A stretch of 64,000 nucleotides of DNA, from contig JAIUPT010000034.1 of NCBI GenBank assembly GCA_022315425.1, positions 744,001-808,000 of the forward strand, written 5' to 3'. The DNA is from Pseudevernia furfuracea (lineage: Eukaryota > Ascomycota > Lecanoromycetes > Lecanorales > Parmeliaceae). The position numbers were made by a program, and so were the translations under genes. The notes beneath the pieces were generated by a model, which worked only from the letters and a program-made list of their open reading frames with translations, was not told the DNA's origin and searched no databases. The stretch's first letter is position 1. Each line of letters opens with the position of its first letter. Positions 54,690 to 64,000 of the stretch are shown piece after piece.

Positions 54690-57600
54690 ATCATTCGCTC
54701 GCAATCGCAACGTATCGAAAACGAAGCAGATTCATTTAACTCGCACATCATATCTGAAGAACAGTCACAGACAGTGAATCTAAACGAATCAGATCATATC
54801 TCTGACGTGAAATTCGAGAGTTAAAGACAATCGACATCTGCTTCGAAAGACGATGTTATCGATCTAACTTTAAACGAGCGATTAACTCAGATAACTCAAC
54901 GTCGAGACTAGCTACTAAAAAGACGATAACTAAATAACATCAACGAAGAGATCAATGTCCTTCAACGAGAGAAATCGCCAGATAAACGAGATCAAGACGA
55001 TATCGAATCGAACACGTCGAATATTCGTCGTGACTCTTCTAATGCCCGAGTAGAGTCAAAACGTTATTCAGATATTGAATTGATATATGTCACAAAACGA
55101 CGAAGTGTTAAATCAAAGAATCTTGACGATTATTATGACAAATCGAGACGAGAGCATCGTGACTAAATACGAGACGTCGGAGTTATATTTATAAATACCT
55201 CAGCGTATTTCTTGAACGATCACGATAAAATTATTTGATACATATAATTTCTAACGAGAGATCTCAAGAAACAGTGACATAACGAACGAGAAAAGAATTC
55301 GATCAAGATAGAAAGCTAAAATCACTTCGTCTCTTTTCTGCTTAACAAAATATAGAATTCAATTAATCGATAGCTAAAGATAAACATGATCTATACGAAT
55401 ACGCGACAAAGATTATCTCAATTAGTAACTCAATTTGAGATCTATCTTTTCAGCCTTAAGATATAGTTGTCGTCGTCGAACGAAATTCAACGAGTTGCGA
55501 CGTTGATAACGAGACTTCTTTCGAAACTTCAAGACGATATCACTCGCACGAGACAAATAGTCTCGACGCGAGAAGATCTTATCGCTTAGATTATTCGTCT
55601 GAAGAATACGAATAAGAGAGTCAACGCACGCTCATCACATAATAGACGAGACATAAACGATATCGACTCGAATATGAATCAAAGACGAAACAAGGAAAAC
55701 GAGAAAGAGAATAAACTTAATAATAATAAACGAGCGACGCAATCTCGTAAGAATAAAAAAGCGAATACTTCGCGTCGCTTAAACGAAGGTGAATCTCGAG
55801 ACAAAACGTCGAAAAGCAAGAAGCATCTAAAGATAATCGAATGCTATAACTGTCATAAGAAGAAATATTACGTAAACGAATATCGATAATTTAAGACAGA
55901 CGACGTTAATCGTGTGTCTATCGATAACGTTAAAAACATTAATGCTTATGTTATCGAGTTATCTTCGTCGAGAAAAGAAAGACTCTCGTCGAAGACTTCT
56001 TAACGGCGAGAGTAAAACAAGAAGTTATTTCGATACTTAGTATAATTTTCTTAGAGAAAGTGATTATAAAAGATCGAAAAGCAATTTTAATATCGATTTC
56101 GACACAATTTAATAACGAGGTCGAAGTTAATATAATTAATCAACGCTTTGTTCTCGAGTATAATCTCGAATTAGTCGAAGCGTTCTTGTCAAGTGTCAAA
56201 TAAATAAATAATAACACGATCTTTTACTATATCGTCTATCTTATATACTATAAGTTATAAGATAGTTAAAGTCATATAAAGCGATATTCGTATATCTTTT
56301 ATGTTATCGTAAAAGAAGATAATTTATTCTTTATATTAAAGCTATCGACATTGACAGATAAAGATATTGTGATTAACATTGTTAAGAGAATCTAACGCTT
56401 TGATGTCGATGCGTATACGTATAAAATACTCTCACTTCAAGATTTTATTAACGCATTGAAGGGAGAAAAGTTAGTATATACTTTAATAATTATAGATATT
56501 TTTAATGCGTCAGCAAGAAAATATTATATTAACGAAGTCTTAACGAATATATTATAATCGCAGGTCGCAGACGCTATCTCAAAATTGTCAGAGAAGTTAC
56601 GCGAATACGAAGACGTATTTTTAATCGAAGAAGTCGATCGACTCTCGTCGCACGAAGAACGTAATCATGTTATTAAGACTATAACGAAATCATTATTTGA
56701 TTCACTATACAATCTATTTAACATCGAGTTAGCGACACTAAGAACATATCTAGACAATATCTTAGCGAAAGACTAAATTTAGCATTCAACGAGCTCAGTA
56801 GAATCTCTTATTCTTTTCGTATCAAAAAAGAATAACGACTTGCGACTATATGTCGACTATCGAGAGTTGAACAAAGTTACGATAAAAAATCGTTACTCTT
56901 TATCTTTGATTAGTGAGACTCTAAATCGTCTAAATGAAGTCAAGAGATTCACAAAATTGAATCTCAAGAATACGTATTATCGTATTCGAATTCGCAAGGG
57001 CGATGAGTGAAAGACTGCGTTTCGTACGCGTTATGATTACTTTAAGTACTTGATAATGTCATTTGATCTAATCAACGCCTCTGCGACCTTTTAGACTTAC
57101 ATTAACAAGTCGTTAACGAATCTAATTAACAATTTTTGCGTTGTTTATCTTGACGATATTCTAATTTATTCGAGTTCGCAAGAAGAACATTTAAATCATG
57201 TTAAGCAAGTGCTTAAGAGACTAAGACGTTTTAGTCTATATGCAAGTTTGAAGAAATGTGAGTTCTTTATTATAGAAGTCGAATTTCTAAACTTTATAAT
57301 ACTTATTAATAACGTCGTAATGAACAAACGTAGAGTGAAAGCAATTTAGAAGTAATCGAGATCTAAGTTCTTTTATGAGATATAGATCTTTTTGAACTTT
57401 GTAAATTTCTATCGAAGATTCATTTATTATTATTTTTAAATTATTAAATTACTTATAAACTTGCTTAAGAGAAGTATCAAGAAAATCAAGATAGAATCTT
57501 TTAATTGATCTATTGAGACGAAGAAGACATTTCGACGACTTCGCGAAGTCTTTATAAAAGCGTCTCTTTTATATCACTTTGATTTAGAACTTCTTATTAG

Positions 57601-59990
57601 AGTGAAAACGAATACTTTAGATTTCGACTTAATAGATATTTTAACTCAGTTATAAAATAACAATAAGTAATAACACTTAGTTATATTTTATTCTCGAAAA
57701 ATAATTTCTGTAGAGCGAAATTATGAGACTCATGATTAGAAGCTACTCGTTATCGTAACGATCTTCAAATAGTGACGTTATTATTTGAAAGAGAGTTTTT
57801 ATTCTATGAAAGTACTTACGAATTATAATAATCTAAAGTACTTTATAAGAATAACGAGTTTAAATAAACGACAAGTTAGATAAACAATGAAGTTATTAAT
57901 GTTTGATTTTTTTATTACACACAGATTAGAAAAGACAAACTCAGTCGATACGTCGTCAAGACGATCTAATTATAAGAATAAAAACGAGTCGCTAAATCGA
58001 CTGTTATTAACGTTATAATAGAAATTGACAGCGATAAAAGATCTAATAAGTTTCATATTTGCTATTATTCGAATAGCGTATAAATAAAATAAGAGTTATA
58101 AATATACGAAGCGCAGCTCAAACGTTGGGTCTTTCTTTGCGATATACAGTCTAGACGTGAATGCATAATATAATCTAATGACTAACAATAGAGAAGAAGT
58201 AACTGCTTAGAAGATAACACTTATAAATTTGATAACAGTTATAATTTAAGAGACTTATCTTAATGTTATATATTCTTTGAGACTTAGAGAATCTTTAACT
58301 GCGAGAGCAGAGAATTCAAGCGAGATACTTACTTAGAATACACGTAACGTAGCTGTCGCGTAGCTTAACTCTATTACTAAGACTATTGATTATAAACAGC
58401 TCGTCTCACGCTTAGTAGTTCACATTGCGACAATAAGCGAAACGACATATGATCTCAATAGCAAGTTCATCTTCGAGCTTATCAAAGTACTTCAGTTAAA
58501 AGACTCTTATATTCAATAGCGAAGAGAAGACGAAGCGCAGAATAAGCGAAAGAGTGACGTCGAAGCTTGAATATGAGATAGTCAGAGACTGTTAAAGTAT
58601 AAGAACATGTTATACGTCTCTGAAGAGACTTTCGTCCGCGAAGAGCTATTGAGACGTTATTATGATAATTTCTTGACGAGACATTTCGATATCGACAAGA
58701 CACTAAAACTAATAACTAGAAAATACTATTGAAATAGTATTAAGGCAGACGTGAAATTATATGTGAATATATGTGATGTCTATCAGAGAGTGAAGGTGAA
58801 GCGACATCGTTCACATGACGAGCTGAGTGCGCTTTCTTAATCAAGTCGTTCTTAAAAGAAAATCACGATGAATTTCATCACGAATCTTTCTTCAAGTCGA
58901 CGAAGAGACTGCGTTTACGATATGATTCTTGTAATCGTCGATAGGTATATTAAAATGATGAGATATCTATCAATTATAAAGAAAATTAATATCTTCGATC
59001 TCGAACAGCTGCTCATAAAAGAAATCTTTCTTCGATTTGACTTATTAAAAAATATAGTCACTAATCGTGATTCTGTGTTTACGAGCGCGTTTTGATCGCA
59101 AGTCTATTATCAAATAAAGATGAAACGTAGACTAAGCACTATCTTTTATTCTTAAACTAATGATCAAATCGAACGACAAAATCAAATCTTGAAACACTAT
59201 CTTCGAGTTTTTTGTAACGAGCAACAAAACGACTAAGCGAATCTCTTATTTATAGTCGAATATGTCTATCAACAAAGTCAACATAAGACGTTAAATTGCA
59301 GTTTATTCTATGCAATATACGACTACAATCTCGACTTTGAATTGAGAATCGAGAACGATTCTTTTTAAGAGAAGATATTAACAGCGAAAGAACGTGTAAA
59401 AGAAATTTATACGTTACGAGAAGAGCTTACGAAACGTTAATAAAAAATATTCGAATCGTAAGCGAAAACGTATAACAAAAAGCATCAAGCACAATTCTTT
59501 CAGAAAGAAGACTTAATGATATTATTAATTAAGAATCTTAAACAAAAACGATCAAACAAGAAGCTTTCGAATAAGATAATTGACTTATTCATTATTCGAA
59601 ATGTCGTAGACAAGTAAGCTTATCGATTAGCGCTTTCGTTAATCTATCGCATATATAACGTTTTTTATATATCATTATTAGAACTCTATCGTCGTAGAAA
59701 TAATAGCACGATGTCAGCATATATAGTAACGAAATTAATAAATAATAAAGAAGAATAAGAGATCGAAAAGATCTTAAATAAGCGAAGACGTAAGAGTGAG
59801 ATAAAATATCTTATTCGTTGAGCTAAGTACTCTTATAAGTATAATTAATAAGTATTAGAGAAAGATATGAAACACTCGTAGAAGTTACGAGACGCTTTCG
59901 AAAAGTTAAAGAAGCGAAGGCGAAGAGCACGATAGATAAATAAAAGATAATACTTCGAAGAGTAACGATTCTAAAAATTGTTCGAAGATA
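54690..59990 (+). pseudogene. Degenerate Ty3/gypsy gag-pol of the chromovirus
   Basis: The order of remnants is: gag (about 54700-55660); a CCHC-like knuckle with damaged spacing (CYNCHKKKYYVNEYR, about 55845-55887); a protease region (about 56000-56170); reverse transcriptase (about 56600-57350, with LYVDYRELNKVT and the catalytic VYLDDILIYS); RNase H (about 57500-57900); integrase core (about 58860-59330, with ILVIVDR, TNRDSVF and QIERQNQ carrying the acidic residues); and a chromodomain-like end (KYLIR-x-AKYSYKYN...VLEKDMKHS, about 59795-59880). Integrase after reverse transcriptase plus the chromodomain defines a chromovirus. Many stops and frame changes make it inactive. Loss of CpA/TpG with CpG kept is consistent with RIP. 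Confidence 0.9.
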
Positions 59991-60005
59991 TCGTAACAAA
60001 AAAAG

Positions 60006-61689
60006 ATGTTTAAAGATCAAAGAGAATCGAAAAAACACAATTCACAAGCAGCGCAGAGTATATCTATCATATCTAATTCGAAGGTCAGACGCATCAAAGA
60101 TGTCGACGTAAGGTCAGATTACTTCGCCTCTTGTATCACATCGTCTTCGTTCACTCAATTGCTCTCGTTATTATTCTTATTCTTATTCTTCTCCTCCTCC
60201 TCGTTCGCATCAATTCTCTAAATAATGACATTTATATTCAATTTCTTTAACTTCTTAGCCCTAGCAGCGACGAAATTGAAGAGAGAGACGACGAAAGACG
60301 TAGAGAAGACGAAGACTTCGTCGAGAGAAGGCGGCTCGAAGGCGTCAACCTCGTCGACGAAGATCTTGTTCTCATCGTTATTATTAACTTCGTAATTACG
60401 ATTACTACTGCTGTTGCTGCTGAGGCCGTCGTTGACGCCGTCCTTCGTCGACGAAGGAGAATCGTCGGGTCTCGAAGACGTCTTTGAGTTCATGAGGGAT
60501 AGATCTATCTAGCGAATCGTTAGCGCAGCTGTCACGTGCTCGAAACGTCTATTGAACGTGGAAAAAATATATTCTCAATCGAAGAACATCGTAGATGCCC
60601 TTCAGAACCGTATCAATTCGTCGAAGCGACTTGACTTGATTTAGTTGAATCGTTAATGCATTCGACTTTTTCTTTCCCTCGAGACGATTCTAAACTCGCT
60701 CGTGACGAGACAACTCGACGTCGAAGGATTTCACGTAGACAGTCAAAAACGGTCTGTTAACATATTATAAATATTCATGCACTCACTCGCGGCGAATGAT
60801 TCGCTCGCGGTAGACGCGGCGTCGTAATAGATTATTCGTTAGATATCTAATCTCTCACGCAGGGAGAATCTTGAATTGAGATTAACAGACGCTTTAGCTA
60901 TGTTTGAATTATGAACTATATGTGTTTACGTACGAACTCACAATCGGCTCGTAGATCGACGCAATAAATATACTTTCGAAGCATCTCTTCTGTCTTCGCG
61001 AAGATAACATTATAATTATTCAAGACATATTAATTCGCTGTTCGAAGATAACGACAATAAAAGTTTTTAATCAACGTCTTTATTCGCACGAAGAATCGAT
61101 TAGTAATGCTATAAGAGTAGAATTATAAACGTGTCAAAAACGCACGCGAAATTACGATTGATTCAACTTATCGCAGAACGAAAGAGAACGTAGATCGAGA
61201 AATCAAGCGTCGAAAAAATCTAAGCAGTTATAATCAAATAGATAATACGATAATGTTTAGTGTAAGTACGAAGAATATAATGTCTACGTTTGATAACTGT
61301 GAGTCAGAGAAAAGAAGAATATGTTTTGCTGAAAGCAAAAGTTTGAAAAAACAAACTTATATATAACTCACGGCTAGCGCATAGCAATTATTCACGTCGC
61401 GTATTTATGACGACGACGACGCGATAGCGCAACTCACGATTCAAACAATAAGAGATATCAACAACGTCAACAAACTTCACGTTGTCTACGACCCTACGAA
61501 CATTTTTATTTTTTATGCGTAAGGCGTAGAGATATCACAGTCTACGTATTCAAATTGAGATTTATAATATCAGCGCGAAGCTAACCTGAAAGGACTCTTT
61601 CCCTTGTGTCCTCTCTGAGGTTTGAAGAGTTTTAATGAGTCTATCTAAAGCAATGAATTCGAGAACGAATTCTTAAAGAAAGAAGATCA
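60006..61689 (+). repeat. Segment X: long non-pol 3' region of the chromovirus
   Basis: About 1.68 kb between the chromodomain end and the 3' LTR, starting GTTTAAAGATCAAAGAGAAT. It has no forward coding capacity. The same segment, diverged, starts again directly after the 3' LTR at 61958 and runs (with TRIM copy 4 inside) to the window end. It contains an antisense open frame (60493-60218). Its role, if any, is unknown. Confidence 0.7.
60218..60493 (-). pseudogene. Antisense open frame in segment X
   Basis: The frame encodes MNSKTSSRPDDSPSSTKDG..., 91 codons, rich in Ser, Asn and Asp, on the strand opposite to gag-pol. The second copy of segment X keeps the ATG and the following text (MNSKAS, stop, RPDDSPPSTK) but diverges after an indel and has an in-frame TAG. 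Conservation of the start in both copies hints at a former antisense or opposite-oriented gene; it could equally be chance in a Ser-coding repeat. No family is recognised. Confidence 0.3.
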
Positions 61690-61957
61690 TATTAGCAGCG
61701 AAATCAAGAGAATAGTTGTCGTATAAGCTCGAGAGTTGTCGAGCGTAATCGAATCGCTTGACATACGTATGTCAAGCGAATTCTTGACGTGAGAAGCTTA
61801 AGAGGGTTATGTCTCGAAGTTTTTCATTTTTCTTCCTTAAGAATTAGTCTTACTATTAGATATACTATACGCAATATATATATCTTCACTAAGTTCACAT
61901 TGCTACACAACCCTAGTCTGTCTTATATATATCTATATTATATAAGTCAGTCTAACA

Positions 61958-64000
61958 GTTTAAAGATCAAAGAGAATCGAAAAAACACAACTTATAAGCA
62001 GCGCGAAGTATATCTATTATATCTAACTCGAAGATTAGACGCATCAAAGATATCGACGCAAGATTAGATTACTTCGCCTCTTACATCATCGCGTCTTCGT
62101 TCACTCAATTTCTCTCGTTATTATTCTTATTCTCGTTCTTTTTCTTCTCCTCGTCTTCATCGTTATCATCGTTATCAACTTCGCGACTGCGATTGCTGCG
62201 ATTACTGCTACTGCTGCTATTAATGTCGTCGTTGATGTCGTTCTTCGTCGACGGGGGAGAATCGTCAGGTCTCTAAGACGCCTTTGAGTTCATGAAAAGC
62301 AGATCTACCTAGCGAATCGTTAGCGCAGCTGTCACGTGCTTGAAACGGCTGTTAGACGTGAGAAAAATATATTCTCAATCGAAGAACATCGTAGATGCCC
62401 TTCAGAGTCGTATTAATTCGTCGAAGCGACTTGACTTGATTCAGCTGAATCGTTAATGCGTTCGGCTTTTTTCTTTCTCTTAAGACGATCTTGAACTCGC
62501 TTATTGCGAGACAACTCGATGTCAAATACCTTCACATAGACAGTCAAAAACGACTCGCTGACATATTATAAATGCTTATACACTCACTCGCGGCGGATGA
62601 TACGCTCGCGATAAACGCGGCGCCGTAATAGATTGTTTGTTAGATATCTAATCTCTCACGCAGAGAGAATCTTGAATTGAGATCAGCAGACGCTTTAGCT
62701 ATGTTTAAATTATAAACTATATATATTTACGTACGAATTCACAATCGGCTCGCAGGTCGACGCAATGAGCGTACTTGTTAGCAACTTAGCTAAAAAAGCT
62801 GGCCTCGAGGGTGTCTGCGCTTGATAGTCTCAGACACCCTATTTAGATACTAATTCTAACAATTATCTCCTCCTTTATAAGACTCGTCCTCGAGTCTCAA
62901 AGATAAAAATCGCGATGCGTCGAGGAATCTTTATCTCGATATCGTCGATTTCTAAGAACTTCTCGCCCGAAGTTTCAAGGTTCACTTTCTTAAAACTCTC
63001 ACTTGCTTAGATTCTTTAGAGGCTTCGTGCTCGATACTTTCGGATCTTTTTGAGACGTCTCGTTCGAATTCTTGCTCAGATTCTTTAGGGACTTCTCGCG
63101 GGAATGAGATTTCTTCACTTATTTCAGATCTGTGACCCCGTCATAGCGCATTATCGCTTACCCCATTTTTGAGGACTTCTGTCCGAATTCTTCGAGACTT
63201 TTAGAGCTTCTTGCCCGACCTGAATGCTTTAGATTCATGTCATTTCGACATTTCAAGAGGATCACTCAGGGTCTCGTGTTCGTGCTCGATGCTTTCGAAG
63301 CTTCTTGCTCGTGACGGATCTTTGATACAGAGCATTTTGCCCGAAAGATTTATTTGAATAGGGCGTCCTGCTCGAAATTATTCATTTTTGTCTCGATAAT
63401 AAAATTCTTCGAACCGTTTTTGACTTCGAAGCTCTCTAAAATTTTTCAATTTTTCCCTCTGAAAAAGTTCATTTCTGACCTTCTAGGGTTTCGAATCTCG
63501 GCCCTTATAGACTAAGCGTTTCACCCTCGGCTAGCCATTTAGACTAAACTCTCTCAATTGCGTCTCGGGGTGATCGACTAGATCGATCCGAAAATCAAAG
63601 CGCAGACACTATTGTTAGCAACTCAGCTAAAAAAGCTGGCCCCGAGGGTGTCTGCGCTTGACAGCCTCAGACACCCTATTTAGATACTAATCCTAACAGT
63701 ACTTTCGTAACATCTCTTCTGTCTTCGCGAAGATAACATCATAGCTATTCAAGATATACTAATTCGCTGTTCGAAGACAACGACAATAGAAGTTCTTAAT
63801 TAACGTCTTCACTCGCACGAAGAATTGATTAGTAATGCTATAAGAATAAGACTACAAACGTGTCAGAAACGCACGCGAAATTACGATTAATTTAACTTAT
63901 CGTAGAACGAAAGAGAACGTAGATCGAGAGATCAATCGTCGAAAAGATCTAAGCAGTCATAATCAAACAGATAACACGACAATGTTTAGTGAAAAAGAGG
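61958..64000 (+). repeat. Second copy of segment X (X'), interrupted by TRIM copy 4
   Basis: 61958-62775 matches 60006-60970 (with a deletion of roughly 120 bp relative to 60221-60350), and 63704-64000 matches 60973-61265. It abuts the LTR end TCTAACA directly, with no primer site or gag-pol between. It may be the remainder of a second, tandem element sharing the LTR, or a non-autonomous LTR-X-LTR derivative that continues past the window edge. Confidence 0.75.
62776..63698 (-). mobile_element. TRIM-like element copy 4, best preserved, GTACT target duplication
   Basis: 923 bp, LTRs 62776-62861 and 63613-63698 (86 bp each, TGTTAG...CTAACA), flanked by GTACT (62771-62775, 63699-63703). In the element's own direction the 5' LTR is 63613-63698, followed after 3 nt by the primer site whose + strand is AAGCGCAGACAC (63598-63609). 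The purine tract before the 3' LTR reads TATAAAGGAGGAGATAAT on the minus strand. The two LTRs differ at five positions, each T in the left and C in the right copy. The unoccupied site is in segment X near 60962-60980. No coding capacity. Confidence 0.9.

Larger units (their letters stand above)
53100..61957 (+). mobile_element. Ty3/gypsy chromovirus with both LTRs, 5' LTR split by a later insertion
   Basis: The 5' LTR starts at 53100 (TGTTAGCAGCGGGCCC...), is interrupted after 53255 by the element 53256-54527 plus a TTACT duplication, and resumes at 54533-54635 (...GTCTAACA). The internal region 54636-61689 carries degenerate gag-pol and a long 3' segment. The 3' LTR is 61690-61957, preceded by a purine-rich tract (AAAGAAAGAAGATCA). 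Three nt after the 5' LTR, CTAATTCTT (54639-54647) is the complement of AAGAATTAG in the LTR (53240-53248), suggesting self-priming. It inserted into element P. GAGTC precedes it; no GAGTC follows the 3' LTR because a second copy of the 3' segment follows instead. Confidence 0.82.

Noticed and set aside
1..64000. tRNA, rRNA or telomeric repeats
   Set aside because: I looked for cloverleaf-like arms with CCA-type ends, rRNA core motifs and TTAGGG arrays and found none; only primer sites complementary to a tRNA arm were seen. A dedicated scan was not possible.

Overview
The window reads as nuclear DNA of a filamentous ascomycete (Pezizomycotina). The coding genes have short introns (about 45-68 nt, GT...AG, with CTGAC/CTAAC-like branch sites). 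The central and right-hand AT-rich blocks carry the footprint of repeat-induced point mutation (RIP): degenerate LTR retrotransposons rich in TpA, poor in CpA/TpG, but still full of CpG. The species is not determined. Layout: (1) 1-21 kb is GC-normal with few genes: the 3' end of a zinc-finger gene on + (1-369), a small TA-flanked MITE (2.1 kb), two zinc-finger genes on - (5.6-7.8 and 11.5-13.6 kb), a candidate small secreted protein (15.5 kb), an unrecognised gene (17.4-18.2 kb) and a four-exon secreted subtilisin-like protease (18.55-20.1 kb). (2) 21.2-40.3 kb is a RIP-mutated AT-rich block. It holds terminal-repeat elements in miniature (TRIM-like), solo LTRs with 5-bp target duplications, a gag-only LTR element, a decayed Ty1/copia pol, microsatellites and palindromic repeats. 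(3) 40.3-51.7 kb is GC-normal again, with three more zinc-finger genes on -. (4) 51.8-64 kb is a nest of retroelements. A non-autonomous copia-like element is split by a Ty3/gypsy chromovirus; its 5' LTR is split by a second non-autonomous element, and its duplicated 3' segment is split by a TRIM. The main protein-coding signal is a local family of six paralogues (A 5583-7765, B 11507-13576, C 40847-42156, D 43670-45827, E 49035-50784, F partial 1-369). The five visible to their N-terminus share a tandem helical-looking N-terminal module ending in W-L, a phase-1 intron at exactly the same place directly after it, a roughly 140-residue Cys/His block ending in a C2H2 finger with the sequence SCGFC or ACGFC, a W-x-KVI-GLLLQP motif, and a Leu/Ala-rich segment before a low-complexity tail. 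I do not recognise this combination as a named family. Function as a nuclear zinc-finger protein is inference from the fingers only. The main mobile-element signal is the TRIM family (four copies in four places; two with perfect target duplications and empty sites inside this window). Their LTRs are only 85-86 bp, and a 12-nt primer-binding sequence 3 nt inside the LTR is the exact complement of a stretch within the LTR itself, which is the layout of Tf1-type self-priming.
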